Below, in pieces: positions 36,953 through 62,333 of a DNA stretch of 64,000 nucleotides. Position 1 is the stretch's first letter, and every line of letters starts with the position of its first letter. The notes under the pieces were generated by a model. It did no database searches and was not told where the DNA came from. It saw only the letters and a program-made list of their open reading frames with translations. A program made the translations under genes and the position numbers. Source of the stretch: Tenebrio molitor (lineage: Eukaryota; Arthropoda; Insecta; Coleoptera; Tenebrionidae); contig NC_091055.1 of assembly GCF_963966145.1 (NCBI RefSeq), forward strand, positions 10,292,001-10,356,000, written 5' to 3'.

Positions 36953-39900
36953 CCGAACCTCACTCTCGACCCAACTGGACCGTCATGAGGGTCTCTCTAA
37001 TAAATATGTGCTCCACGTGCTCCACACTAGTGTGTTAATTGTGTGGAAATCTGGTTCCAGGTCTGAAAATATTCAGACAAAAGTTCTCTTCATTCAAACC
37101 CAAACTGAATATCTAATACATCCAGTCTCAGTGTGATATGATGTTAATAGGGTGCTTAATTCCGAATTACCATCATTATCTCCGAGAAGTCTAATTAGGG
37201 TGGGTATACAATTCAGTACATGTAATTACTTTAACGTCGGATTAATGGATATAATAGGTCTGTCGCTGCATGTAAAAACTTTTGTAATTTATTTCGCCAA
37301 AAATAAACAATATTGGCTGATTGAGTACCATCGAAAATTTCCGACTAACTTTAAACAAGTAATGAGCATCCACGAAGAAGCTTTAACGAGGGTAATAAAT
37401 CAAAATGTAAATCCTCCACCCACGTGCGTCACTTGCAAAATAACATAAATATGAAATATTGCGCAAGTTTTCGGTAATCTTCTCCGTCAATTTGAGTAAA
37501 TATTTAACTTCATTAGTAACAAATGAAATTGTTGCGTTACTACGAAACAAAATCAATAAGTTTAAAGCTGACATGTTACACAGTCCAGAATTGATTTTAG
37601 TTTTTAAATTGTCCGCTAGTGTATATTTTTTTATAAAATGTCAGCCGAAATAGAATACTGTTCATTTCACTCATAAATAAAACAAAGCGTATGTAAATGT
37701 TTAATTTGAAACTCATGAATATTGATTCGGCGGTTTAACAATATTACCTGCGGGGATACCGCCCCTTCTTAAACAGTTATAAACTTCACAATGTATTCGT
37801 TGAAAAAGTTACTGTTCCGTAAAAATTGACTTAACCAAATTTACATCAGCCATATTAACATATTCGCAGATATTCCCGCGGGATAAACACTTGACTGAAG
37901 TACGAAATATTCAGGTTTGCAATGTTCAAACGTAATTTTTAATAACCAATTTCGTGGATGGCCACATTTACAAAGTTAAAGCAACCGTTAACGAATACAA
38001 AATTAATCTGTTGCTACTCTACGAACCCGGATTAAGATCATATAGGATTCCCAAAATTGATGTCTAAAAATAAATACACATAATAATAAAAACAAACAGA
38101 AGTGGTTCGCAGTAAAAGTCTTGTTTAAATAAGACTTAGCTGAATGATTTATGGCCGTTTAATTGAATTGCTTGTAAAATTAATAAATACATAATCCCGA
38201 TAACTGTAGCTATTTATGTGACATATATAAATGTTACGCTTGATTATGTATACCCACATAAAGATACGAATCTGAATAAATAATTATTTGATACTGGCTC
38301 GATACGCCGGCTAATTTGACAAATGCTCCTGGACAGGTTAGCCGAAGTATTATTTAACACGTCGAGAAAATCGTAGCCGCTAATTTTTTTATAGCCCCAT
38401 AAATACTTAATAAACCGGAATCATCCCAGACATTTATTACGCCAATAAAAATCATTACTTCTGTGTGACTTAGCAGAAGTCGATATAACTTTTACACTTC
38501 AAGTTTGTTTTGTCCCAAGTGCGTATAAAACTTATCAGTTCTATCTATGACACATCTGAGACCTACAAACCCACAATTATTATAATTAGTTAATCCGGCG
38601 TAGTGTTTCATTTTAAAATTACCAAAAAGAAAGGAAGTTGACATATTGCGGGTCTCCGGTCGTAGTAAATTTTATGACGTTCATTAGATTCAAAATTATT
38701 CCCGAATAGAAATTGTTGGCATCTGGTAATTTCGATCATAAATCAAATACAATTTCGTTTGACTAGCAGCTGACGTCTGTTGACTGTTTTATTTAGTTTT
38801 GATTAAATTCGATTAAAATAGATATGTTGTATTATTGACAAATTAATACGAATTGATCTGAGAAGTCTAAGAGTCGAAAGAAAGTCAGAATAAATTCTTA
38901 ATGTCACTGTTAATACCACTTTCAATCAATTTCATTTCAAATTTATGAGACAAGTTTGAAAATGTCTGACAAAAATAACACGAGTTTCCGTTTGTTATTT
39001 CATAACAGAGCTGTAGTTTATTTGTTTTGTGGCGAAACAAATTCAAATGAACATGTGGGGAAGAAAATTGGTGGAGGCGCCGGGTCATGTCCGACGGTAT
39101 AATATTTGCGTTTTTACTGAACACATCGGCGTGTTCTTTTTGGTAATATGAAGTAAAAGTGGAGCGCGATTTTATTTAAAGGGAAACATTCTGACTGACT
39201 CGAACGCAACGTTGAGTGTTGGGGTGAAATGGAATTAAACGAATGTTCAAAGCAAATAGCCGGAAAATTGGGGATGTTCGGGAAACGGTTGCCATATAAT
39301 AAAAAATAATCCTTCAAAGCTGTGCGTTGATATAAAGAACATCCTAACTCGAGCCCGACTGCAAACTTCTTACAAAATTAATTTAACCTCTTCGTAAATG
39401 AACAGTGGAGAGGAGTTTACATTTTAGCGAGCACGTCTCCTAAAAAGTTTCTTTTAAAATCCGTCCTGAAATATTAATGGTAGCAGATTGTGACTCGATA
39501 CGTCATTCGGATTGACTTGTCAATTTTTTTCTGTTTCTATTTAATTAGTGAACGTCGGACTGATTGATTCGGTTCTTCTGGTCCAACAGTATGGCAACCT
39601 GTTGAGTATCAAGAACCACAACTTTCCTTCAATTTCCTTTATTAATTCTAAAAATAGAAGGAGTGTTCAGTTACGTTTCGTTCACATTATCAAAAATTCT
39701 TATTTTTGTCGGGTTTCTTTCCCTCCATAAATAAATGACGACAGAGAAGGTGTGTTCCACGTAAGCGAGTATATATGGGAGGGTACGTTTTATAGTTTAT
39801 GTAAATATACGACTTTGGAATTTATTCAAAACATATCCCGTTCTGTCATTCTAAGTGAATATTGACATAAAAATGTAACCGAAAGGAGAGTTATTTGTCG

Positions 39901-40230
39901 CAGAGTGGTAAATGAAATGTCCGAATGGATTACAGTTCCAAAAGTGAAAGAATCATTAATTTCAGCCGGCAGTAAAATCGATGAAACAAATATAATTAGG
40001 GAAATGTTGCTCGCAAATTACATTAATTCAACCTATTAGTCTGGGAGCGGTCTGTATTAATTACACGTAAGAAATTTCATTCATATCCCAAGTACTCAAT
40101 ATTGCGATTAGGTCATAAATTAGCCTAATGGTCACTGCAATACCAGAGGCCAAAACCAAGCACACAGTTAATTTAGAGCAACAATTAGCAAAATTACCCC
40201 ATTACTAACCTATTTTCTTTTTATTTTCAG

Positions 40231-40275
40231 GTTAGTAATGTTTTTGGCCCCCAAAATTGCCCGATCTGAATACGA
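40231..40275 (+). other. Candidate 45-nt noncoding or uORF exon upstream of para
   Basis: A strong pyrimidine-rich acceptor (TTTTTATTTTCAG) precedes it and GA|GTGAGT follows. It contains an ATG. Position between the GC-rich island and para exon 1 suggests an alternative 5' UTR exon. No transcript evidence is available here. Confidence 0.25.
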
Positions 40276-41397
40276 GTGAGTATAAATGTGAAGAGGGAGA
40301 GTTTAGCGTGTACATAAATGAATCGACCTCCGAAATCAAATGCAAATACGCGAAATGACTTTTTGAATTCTCGCAACAAATAATGGAATTAAAACGAGAA
40401 ATTTCCTTGGGAATTGTATTATGTAGGTCGATACTGAAAACCTTTCGGATTTAATTGAGCTTTCCAGTTTCCCCGAATTAATTGCCCGCTCGAGTGGCGA
40501 TATTTAAGAAGTATGATGTCTCATTTTTCAACTTAAAATTTCGAATTGTCTCCATTTATCTTGTGCGTGAATTCGCCTTTCCTCTGATTGATTCATCGCA
40601 GACATTTTACAATTTTTTATGGTGGTTAGACAGTGAAAAATATGAAATCTGAAGCAATGCCAAGAAACGTATCAACATAATGAATCCGCATTATAAACAA
40701 CCGACTCAGAATATTATCTCGATCTTGGGAAAAAATCGTTGCCAAGCAATCTCGCGCTAATTGACATCTACGATCTAAAGTTAGATTTTTTTCGTTGTCG
40801 TCGAAGGTTGGCATTTCAGTTGGGCTTACTGACATCGTCTGTTATTATTGTCGTGACGGTAAAGGATTTGTTTCTATTTTTATTTGGAGCTGAGGGTGGC
40901 AGCACCCACGTTCTGCTCCTCCGAAATTACGGAGATCATTGATTTTCCCAGAATTTCCTCCCGTTTTAAAACTTAACACTATTCATCTTAGATCATAATG
41001 AACAAATAAGCTAAACACAAAACTAGAGTGTAACTTATATAAATTGAATCTCTCTCTCAGCTTCTGTTCTAGAATAAGATAAACATACAGTCTGAGAGAC
41101 TCCGCCCAATCACATTTTCCCCATCTCTCTCTCCGCGGGAAAGCGAATGGAAATAATCAATTTTATTTTCATCTCTCTCTGCTCAGGGAATTACAGAGTT
41201 CACCGTATACAGGATAAAGACAATGAGATGTATTAAAAGCTCATGTCGGGAATTATTGTCAAATTTAAAACATCCACGAGTCAAATTTGACTGGCTTCCA
41301 AAGCTGAAAGGACTCGAGTCCTCTGAGACTCGTGGCGAGTGACCGTTGGACGTTTACTAATTGAAGTTTATTTGAGTGGTGGCTATCTGATTGTTGT

Positions 41398-41429
41398 AGG
41401 GTATCGTGGGGGCCTAGGCGCGAGAAGAC
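41398..41429 (+). other. Splice acceptor and 30-nt 5' UTR before the para start codon
   Basis: GATTGTTGTAG marks an acceptor. The 30 bases after it lead directly to the ATG of the first coding exon, so the exon is internal and the true transcription start lies upstream. Confidence 0.45.
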
Positions 41430-53506
<12,077 letters not shown>

Positions 53507-56500
53507 GACTGGCCCCGCTCCTCCCCGATCACGCCATAGCTTAAGAGCTATGCTCGGATGGCCACGTTACACGTCCTTTTATCTCGGCCGATTCCAGACT
53601 CACTCTTGCATACATCGAATTCCGTATATCCAACCAGAATTGCGTTCGTTGCGTTCAGCTCTTGAACTGGATACTTCCGAGATAAAAACTAAGTGGACTC
53701 AAGTCTGTGCTGTGTAGTTTGATGGAGAAGGTATCGTATATTAAGTGTCAACTGCTTTTGCTGCTCATATCGCTATTGATAATACTTTTAAAGTATACTA
53801 TTTAAACAATCCGTAACGTCATAGTTGTATGAACAGTGAATCTATTGGCTAGTTCTCTGTTAAATTTTCATCAAACTAGCAACCATGTCCCAGCATTCGT
53901 TGCTAGCTCAATCCCGCTTGAAAATTCGGCACAAAACTGGTCTCCAATGAAAAGACAGTTGATGTAAACTTTATGAATTTTTATTATCACGTCCTGTTAA
54001 TTCCCAAAGTACAAGATCTACTTCATTCCAAGACGTAATGTTGTTGCGCTTTCGATGTACGCAGTTCGAATTAACAGGACTACCATTTACATGATTTTTC
54101 AATTATTGTACGCTAGGGGTAAAATCCTGTAAATAATCGTTGTTGAATTAACAACCAGATAGAATAAAGCTTGGTTCGTTCTGGCAAGCACAGCACGAAC
54201 CAATCTCGAACATCCTGAGTCCATTAGCCTTAAAAACCATAAGCAATCATACGCAGCAGCAGCAGCAGCATATTACACTCGGTTATTTGAGAGCAACAGT
54301 TCCCAAGTGGCTCCCAAAGCAGATTTAGCAATTTAGTGTGAACATTTTTTAAGGATAATGGTTCAGGTGTGACACTTCCAAGTCGAATTCGTAGAAGAGT
54401 GCGTTGTTTTGGTTTGAGGTATAAAGACTTTGAATTAAGTATCGGCAGTTGCACAAATGATCGAAGCAAAAACACGCATTTTTCGAGGATTGGTCTCAAA
54501 TCATATTCTAAATGGGCCCGAATCGATGAACAATAAGATATTGTTATAAATGGACTATTTTAAATCACGTCAACTCATTTATAAAATTATGGTGCTTTCT
54601 TCAATTGCTAATCTTCAAGCTATCTTCACATGCTACATGGACCGCATAAAGAGGGAGGGGCAAATGGGTTAAAATTTGCAAAAATATACACACATTTTTG
54701 TACGCCTGATAAATATCTATTGTAAATTAGCATGCGTGACATTTTTCCCTCCAAAAAAAAAGTAGAAAAAAAACGAGACACTTTATTTATGGAGCAATAT
54801 AGCACACGATAACGTTATTAACTATTTTTGAATATGTGCTTCGATACGATTAGCTTTTGATATTTAGTTTTAGACACTAAAGGCATTTTAAGACTTGATG
54901 GCACGGTTGTACAAATTATTCACAAGATTGTATATTACGTGACGCTGTTTATACATTTTCTTAGATTTATTTATCATGGCTGGACCATCTAAAATTAGGT
55001 ATACTGACGTGACCATCATTTTAAAATGTTAGAAAAATGTCGCGCATGCCGCCCTAACAATTTTATTCGAGACAAATTTCATAATAACTAGAAAAACAGT
55101 TAGTGAAAGCTGTGATTCTGAGTTATGAGAGCTGTTATATTTTGTTAATTATTATTAATTGATTAGATAATTATTGTTAAAATTTTATATGAATATTACG
55201 GAATTGGTTAGTGTTTGTTTGACGTGGTTAATGCAAATTTATTAAGAATTATCATTGTCACCACTAGATATCCCCGTAATCTTTCTTGGTCCCGTTAAGC
55301 CTACTGTTATTCCCAGACAGTATATTCAGTGGACATTATGATACTCAACCTGCTGGTATCAGGCCTTAAATTTTCTTGTACAGTTCTAGCCATGAATAAA
55401 CTTTTCCTTAAACTCTCTCGTTATTATTTCGAAATGCCTCAAGCGACCAAAGCTCATTCAAACACTCACCATTGACGGAGACGTAAAGTGATAACTACTC
55501 GTATATTTATACAGGTAATCTGCTACAAAATGGTAAAGCTCCGCCGCTTTTATAATAAAAAAAATTCGACGAACCGATAAAGTCATCTTTATAAAAGAGA
55601 TATTTGGTGGAATTTGTTTTTGAAACGTATTGCAATACAATTTCAACGCACACAATGTTATTAATGAACAGACACAACTGTTTTTTCAATACACTGTTTG
55701 CAGTTTGTTCAATTTTGCAAATAAAGAATATGCCAGTTGATAATTACAAACCGTTCCAATATTACACAAAAAACATACCAAAAGTATATTATACATTCAT
55801 ATTTTTGGCACTAGTGACATTTTTTACTGATACAGTGTGTTGTGGATCAGTTCAGTATTCCACATATATTCAAGTGATTGTTTCAAACAACTTAATCACA
55901 AAACACAAAATAATAAATTTCTTTGCACATAGTGTATATGCTTTTTGACATTTTGCGTTTTGTTTGTATGAATATAATGCATGTAGGTACATGTAACATA
56001 CACTTTAGATAAATGTGTTCGATACATTGTATCTACCTTTATACAAGTTATTCATGTAATATAATAAATTAATAATCATAGTGTATACATACATATAATT
56101 TTTCTAAGCAATCGTTGTTTTAGGGTAGCTATTGATATTAAAATTTAGTTTGTAAGCTTTGCGAAAAATTAAAGCGATCTCGATTTATATTGCAAATAAT
56201 TATTGTCCATAACCGTTTTGTTGTTTTTCCTGTTTTCTCATTTATTGATTCAAATAAAAACAACATAATTCCGAAAATAAGGTGTTAATCCCTTCGAAGA
56301 TATAAATAAACGTATCTATTATAAAATATAAAAACAAAATGTGGATTTACCTGAAATTGTGAAATGTCCCGGCTCACAAATCCGCAAGATATTCGGGAAT
56401 CACAACTAGTATCACAAACTCAACAACTAAACTGCACCACCCAAAGATATTAAAATATATGATTTTTCATAATACGAGCTAATGGACCTCTTACTTTATC

Positions 56501-56877
56501 ACAACAATAATAATAAAGATAATTTTTATTGTATCCAGATACTGCAAAATAACATGTGTCACAGTGATGATCAGCTGTTTATAACTTTACTATTACCCGC
56601 CGTAAACTTTTTACCAACCTTTCGTTTTTAAATGCTAAAGTTACTACGTGTAAGTACGAAATGACGCAGTTAATCTGTTTTGAAAACAGTAACAATACTT
56701 GAATCTTCGAATGATTATTGTAGAAATTATTTAAACAAATATTGTTGTATTTAAAAATTGCGCGTGAACGTAGCCACAGCCAATGTTTGACATTTGACGT
56801 TTGACTGTGACATTTAGGAGATACGGATCGGAGTTGGGTCGTCAATATCACAATTATTTATACCATTAGAATTTACA
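53507..56877. other. para 3' UTR and intergenic DNA
   Basis: About 3.4 kb without conserved coding sequence. The first 1-2 kb is probably para 3' UTR, since insect para transcripts have long UTRs. A (CAG)n run of about five units lies near 54256. AT content rises to the right. The NDUFA1 promoter must lie within the last few hundred bases. Confidence 0.5.
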
Positions 56878-57211
56878 ATGTGGTATGAAATTATTCCTAG
56901 TTTTGGGATTATCGTCGTGGCCATGGCAGCCCCACATGCGATATCTTACATTGCAAATAAATTAACAATCGATAACGTAAGTTTTCGTCTCATAACCTAT
57001 AATTACATGTTTCGTTACATAATTATCGGTGTTATTCTTTGCTTGCAGTTTTACCGTAGGTCAATATTGGACAAATATGAAGCTTTACAGTATTTAAGGG
57101 ACACACGACTGTCTGGTGACCCCTATAAACTTAAGGTAGGTTGGTGTAAATAATGTGTCAGTGATACATTCGAGGGTGTTTTAGGGCTTGGAGAATATCC
57201 CAGATAAATGA
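56878..57211 (+). CDS. NDUFA1: NADH dehydrogenase 1 alpha subcomplex subunit 1 (MWFE)
   Basis: A single-pass accessory subunit of mitochondrial complex I. Exons 56878-56976, 57049-57135 and 57185-57211 join in phase 0 to give 70 aa, the same length as human NDUFA1. It begins MWYEIIP (MWFEILP in mammals), has one hydrophobic helix at about residues 6-28, and continues with a charged segment containing YRRS and DTRLSGDPY. It ends GLENIPDK, the usual family ending (GLENID in human). The last exon is only 27 nt after a 49-nt intron. AATAAA lies 60 bp past the stop. The protein is imported without a cleavable presequence in known relatives. Confidence 0.95.
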
Positions 57212-57271
57212 ATTTTTACTGTACAGTAGCAATATTTATGTACAAAATGTCTACATCATTTATGTTGTTTA

Positions 57272-57277
57272 AATAAA
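57272..57277 (+). terminator. NDUFA1 polyadenylation signal
   Basis: AATAAA about 60 bp downstream of the stop; a compact 3' UTR is typical of this gene. Confidence 0.55.
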
Positions 57278-57807
57278 TATATTAAAAAAATATACAAATG
57301 TGTTTTTACTTGAGTTCCAACATCTATCTAAAATGTCATGGTGAAGTTACTAATATACATTTTTTAAATTATTATATGAATTACATTATAATGGGTTTGT
57401 TTGATGGAATTTTCATAAATTTATAGTATCAGAAAGCTAATAGAAATATACCTAATGTTTTGTCTTCATTTAAACACTTGTTGGTTCTTTATTAATAAAT
57501 AATGTAGCAATGAAACAAATAACGTCATACCTCATTATTATTGTAATTTTTATTCTCCAATGAAGTTATTCTAGGAAATAAAGAAACTAAAGAAAGACTG
57601 AAATGATCAGAAAACGTTTTTGTAGATTTTTATATTCACGATTCAGTATGAAGTACTGTTTGTCCCATAATTAAGGTCTGCAATATATTAATAACTTCAA
57701 AAATATATTTTAAAATGTTCAAATACATGTATTCAATTGGAAATATATTTATTAAATATTTAAAAATATATCTTTTTATTTTTTGTATGTAGGACCTAAT
57801 CCATTAT

Positions 57808-57906
57808 ACAGGGTTATTATAAATGTTTCTAACATCTAGTTGCCGTAGCGGCCCATCTAAGTAAAGTGCACAACCACCTACGATGTTAGAAACATTTAAC
57901 CCTGTT
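57808..57906. mobile_element. 99-bp MITE with 24-bp inverted ends
   Basis: TACAGGGTTATTATAAATG and TTTCTAACATC at the left pair with GATGTTAGAAACATTTAACC at the right with a few mismatches or gaps. No coding sequence. Confidence 0.7.
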
Positions 57907-58954
57907 TTACATTTTTGATTTAATTGTTACGTTTAAATATCATGTCTCATGTGCAATGGAAGTGTAAAATATTTATGCAACACTCAATACAGAAATGTAA
58001 GCGGTGACGTGACAACTTCTAGGGTGACAACATCTGACGGAACAGCGTCAACACGGACAACATTTTTGGTTTTTACTTTTTACGTATGTACTTGTAAGTA
58101 AAAAACCAAATATGGCTGCCATTGGCTCATAGATTGTTTATAAAATAAAAAAATCAAGATTTTGAAAAACCATATTTCCTTTGTATATCAATCATATATC
58201 CTACATTTTACTTACATTTTTTGCATTGATTTTCTTTTGTTTTTGAACACAGTTGTTACGACATAAAATTTAAAAAAAAATTTCCTACCAAGAACACCAA
58301 ATTTAATTACGTTAAACTGTTTATTATTTTACATTAAATATTACCTAGACAAACTTAGAAAAATTATATCCTACTATTTAAAGGCATGATATTCATCAAC
58401 CTTTTTTTTTAATTTCATTGTAGGTATTAAAGAACAATTTTTCAAAATGTTTTTCGTAAATACATCTTTTCATCTCTTTACAATTCATAAATTACATTTT
58501 AATTATGCTAGAGTCCCGTTAAGACTTAATGAAAATTTTTAGTGTCAGTATTTAGCGTATCCTTAGATTCCTTAGCTTAATCTCATCCCAAATCCATCTT
58601 AGTTTTGGTGACTGTCCCATTGTTTTGGATGTGTCAAGTTCAGCTGTCAGTAAAAATGTTGTCATGGCGGTTAAACACGACTAATTATTACAAAACATCT
58701 CCGTAGTGTAATCTAAAATAATCGTCTATTTTTGAGGCAAAGAACGATAACGTAAAGATTGTTTATGTCCTATAACATAACCTCACTTTTTCCAGAAATT
58801 TTGACAATTTTTACCAATTTTGCCTAATTTTTCGTACCATTTACACCACTTAAAGTACGATTATTTCAGTAATCTGCACTCGCGACATCGCTACAGTAAA
58901 ATGGTTAGTAGATCTGTTTACATGTAACTGGATATTGGAAACAGAAATAGAATC

Positions 58955-60830
58955 ATGCCGCCGGAGGATACTTTTGCAATTTGCGACACTTTTTCTGATG
59001 GAGATTGTCTGAAAAATGGAGATAAGGAGAACCATTTAAAAGTAAATGGTTACAGAACCAACCTATATGTGATTTTATCAGTAGGTTTTGCAATTATACT
59101 CATTTTCTTTTAATCAGTATGGTGTGTTTTGCAGACATCATGTTACACTTGCAACGGTTATTATGGACCATGTTTTGAGGATCCAGTCTGTTCAACATGT
59201 CACGCTTTTCTTTTCCCCAACACAGCTCCAACATTGGAGCGCCCTTTAACATTTGAAGTATGAACATTTAATATTATAATTTAATAATCAAGCTTTTTTC
59301 GTCAAGTATAGTTGCTCTAGGTAATGTGAAGGCCAACAGAAAAAGTACAAAATCAAAACATTTATTTTGTTTGTAATTGAATGGCTGCTACATCTTAAAA
59401 AAATACTTTGAAATCTTACATCAAAGGTTGATTTTTTCTTAGTTTTTCTGTTAATTTCATTTTGAGGATTTTTTTTAATGGATACTAAATGTACTCATTG
59501 GTTTTATAAGTAACGATTATTTGTCTAATTTACATAATATTCTGACGTTACCAAGAGACAAATTATATTTTATAGACATATGTATTCTGATAAATTTATG
59601 GCCTTAATTATTTTATTAAATATGATGTACAAAATTGTATTGATTTATTTAATATGTAATTAATATTGTGTGAAATATTACATATGTGAAGTAGTAATAA
59701 TGATATTTGAGAGTAACATGTATCTGATGTAACATATATGTCTTGTGTTGCTATTACAGAGGTCGAGTGATAGCGACTCTGGAAACGACGAACCTGTTGA
59801 TAACAGTCAGGAGAGCATGCCAACTGTATATGACGAATTAGTAGGAAAAATGGCTCCTGTCCGTGTTGACACTTTAGCAAAAGAATTACAAAGGTTATCT
59901 GCTGTAACGCACCAGTATACTGACATGAACTTAGAATTGTTCCCGCCCGAAGGTGGTGTCGCTTCACAGATGTATCAACATACTAATCAGACTGAAATTT
60001 TAGTTCTCATGCACATGTTCCAGTACTTGGATGAAATTTCTTTGTGGAGTATAGGTCAGGTTTGTAGTAGATGGCGCGAGATACTATTTATGTGTGTAAA
60101 ATTCGAACGTTGGAAAGATTTTATCCGGTTGAGGTGGCCTTTGCTGCCTATAGACAATTATGACCAAGACTGGTATGAAGTAAGTTGGTTGGTACACGTA
60201 TTTTATGCATTACATTTTGTCTAGTTGTATACAGCGATGATGCTCAGTTCGTGTTGTTTGAAATGTGTCAAACAAATGGCCGCTCAAAAGTTACCACCCC
60301 ATTGGGAGGAAAGTTCTTGGCGAAGACATCGCCTCAGAACGGAGATCAAAGCGATGAGAAATGACCCTCTGGATGGAATCGAAGCGATGCCGCTCGATGT
60401 TAATTGTTGTCACTGGCAGGCCACAATTGAAGGACCAGCTGGAAGTCCTTACGAGGGTGGTTTATTTTTTCTCTACATTCAAGTACCAAGGTCCTATCCT
60501 CTAGATCCCCCGATTGTTAGATTTATAACGAAGATATTTCACCCGAACGTGTCAAGACACGGCGATATTGGTATCGATTCTATCCACCATAATTGGTCAT
60601 TGGCACTAACCATCAGTAAGCTCTTGATTTCCATACAGTCATTGCTCACAGATCCGTTTTGTGATGTACGATGTTCTACTGTAACAACCCCAATTGCTCA
60701 CAGGTTAATCTTGTAGGTTTGTATGGAACCGGAAATTGGAAATATGTATTTGAAGAATAGAAAAGCCTTCGAAGAACAAGCCAAATTATGGACTGCTCAT
60801 CATGCTATGCATGACATGTTACCACATTGA
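58955..60830 (+). CDS. morgue: Morgue: zinc-binding/F-box protein with an inactive E2 domain
   Basis: In Drosophila, Morgue promotes apoptosis by driving loss of the inhibitor DIAP1. Exons 58955-59041, 59135-59257, 59760-60179, 60225-60665 and 60717-60830 all join in phase 0, giving 394 aa. A cysteine cluster (C32-x2-C35, C42, C48-x2-C51) forms the N-terminal zinc-binding segment. An F-box spans about 149-178 (ILVLMHMFQYLDE..CSRWRE), for SCF/Skp1 binding. A ubiquitin-conjugating (UBC) domain runs from about 240 to 385, with HPN at 316-318. The catalytic cysteine position is Gly326 (GDIGID against GSICLD in active E2s), the same Cys-to-Gly change known for Drosophila Morgue, so it cannot form a ubiquitin thioester. 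The domain order makes the identification strong. Confidence 0.92.
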
Positions 60831-61234
60831 AACCATTTCTGTAGGCAAACATCAACTTGTATTCTTATTACATATTAGAATTTCTGTTTTGTTACAATTT
60901 TTTTCAATTTTAATCAGTTGACATTCCAATTATTTTTATGCAGTTGATGTTTAGTTGTGTTGATTTTGAAATTCTTTCTTGAGATGTGAAGAAAGAGAAG
61001 AAAATGTATAACCAGTGTGAAGTAACATTATTATTATTATTAGCATCCCATTTTTGTTAAGTCCTTTACTAAAACTTCCTAATATAGATTTACCATTCCT
61101 ATGATTATAATTATATATTTATTTGGACTATTGTTTCTAAAAAGGTTCTAATTTTTGCGTCAAAATTAATACATATCTTGCATTGATTTTTTTTTTTTTT
61201 TTTGAATACAGTTAATTCTGATATTGTGTTGTAG

Positions 61235-61352
61235 ATGTCTCCACGATATTCCAAATCAATTCTCTATTTATTTGACACCCGAAAGCAGCATGAGTCCAAC
61301 CCTGGCGGATTCATCTTCAGAATTCTCGGATGGATCGTGTAATGATAAATAA
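61235..61352 (+). other. Candidate alternative terminal exon of morgue
   Basis: An acceptor (GTTGTAG at 61228-61234) opens a 118-nt segment coding, in one frame, for about 38 residues starting CLHDIPNQ and ending SDGSCNDK, then TAA. AATAAA signals follow at 61348-61353 and 61367-61372. A weak donor inside the last morgue exon (GACAT|GTTACC, near 60815) would join it in phase, replacing the last few residues. The Ser/acidic tail looks protein-like, but the donor is poor. It may instead be the shared 3' UTR end. Confidence 0.35.
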
Positions 61353-61366
61353 ATAAATACTATCGA

Positions 61367-61372
61367 AATAAA
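61367..61372 (+). terminator. Candidate morgue polyadenylation signal
   Basis: AATAAA, with another at 61348-61353. Their distance from the stop at 60830 (about 530 bp) is reasonable for the morgue 3' UTR with or without the alternative exon. Confidence 0.45.
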
Positions 61373-62174
61373 ACACTTGGTTTTATTAACATAAAACATT
61401 TTTATTATCGAGCTGTCCTTTTTTATTTACATATTTAACACTTTTTTGGTGTTATTACATTTGACTGAGCAATTCAAGCAGACCCGACTAGCTCTGTACA
61501 AATATTGTTTTTATTTTTTGCACAATTGTACGCAGTATTTATTGATTTTGTTTCGTAATAACTGACTGGAAATTATAGATATGCTTGTGAAAAATTATTT
61601 GAATATGTCTACTTTAATGGAATTTCCGCTGTATGAAATACAATTACTTCCGGTACAATACTGTGCATTTGAATCAGTCCACGTAGTGCTCCAGGATGAA
61701 ATGTGATCCGCAATAAACATAAAAGTTAACATCAGTTGCACAAAAAATAATTAAAACACAGGCTATGAATGTAAATGTGGTCCATATTGTCAAGTATGGC
61801 GTAAAATAGAAGAATTTTAATTGTAATTTATTGTAGTGTGACTGTCATGAGTTGTTAATTTTTTTTTTGTACCTGTCAGCTCAAATTTATTTAGTTTTAA
61901 TATTTCAGGACATTTGTATGTGCGTTTACGATCAACAAAATTTGACGGATTTGCATATTAATACGATAAATTGCGAGGTACAATTTTTTTCTTTTTAATG
62001 TCAGTAGTGGGATCCCTCTACGACTGTTTTATTTTTTTGGTGATTTTATCTACCATAGTTGGTAGAACACTAGGCGACTAGGCCCGCCAGTGACAAAAGT
62101 TTTTTTGGTCCAACTTTTAAAGGAAGTAATAACATGTGACTGCGATCCTGCTTCCTGTTTTTAACACGGTAATC

Positions 62175-62333
62175 TACGGTGTGATCAAGAATGACTGAGT
62201 CTGTTGTTACAATGAAATTTTAATGTCGTCTCAAGTTAAAAAATTCAGTCAGCGCAAATTACGAGACAAAAAACACCAGCACTTTTCAACTGTTTCATTG
62301 CCAACAGACTCAATTATTGTTGATCACGCCGTA
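62175..62333. mobile_element. 159-bp inverted-repeat MITE
   Basis: The left arm at 62175-62216 (TACGGTGTGATCAA..TGAGTCTGTTG..AATGAAA) pairs with the inverse at 62292-62333 (TTTCATTG..CAACAGACTCA..TTGATCACGCCGTA) with several mismatches. No coding sequence. Confidence 0.65.

Larger units (their letters stand above)
33156..41429. other. Gene-free region upstream of para, probable promoter and 5' UTR introns
   Basis: No conserved coding sequence was found in about 8.2 kb. It holds a MITE (34036-34226), a GC-rich island (35440-35850), a CRE palindrome, a 26-bp exact duplicate, and two segments with good splice signals (ending 36297, and 40231-40275) that could be noncoding para exons. Because para coding exon 1 is preceded by a good acceptor at 41398-41399, upstream exons must exist. 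Confidence 0.6.
57212..58954. other. Intergenic DNA between NDUFA1 and morgue
   Basis: AT-rich, with the NDUFA1 polyadenylation signal at its left end and a 99-bp MITE at 57808-57906. An imperfect palindrome around 58070-58110 contains TTGGTTTTTACTT and its inverse. The morgue promoter and 5' UTR should occupy the right end. No gene was seen. Confidence 0.55.

Noticed and set aside
54250..54275. CAG run as a polyglutamine-coding exon
   Set aside because: Only about five units, no open frame of useful length, and it lies in probable para 3' UTR.
58955..60830. Morgue as a decayed pseudogene of an active E2
   Set aside because: The missing catalytic Cys is the known state of Morgue; all five exons are in phase, with intact F-box and zinc-binding cysteines.
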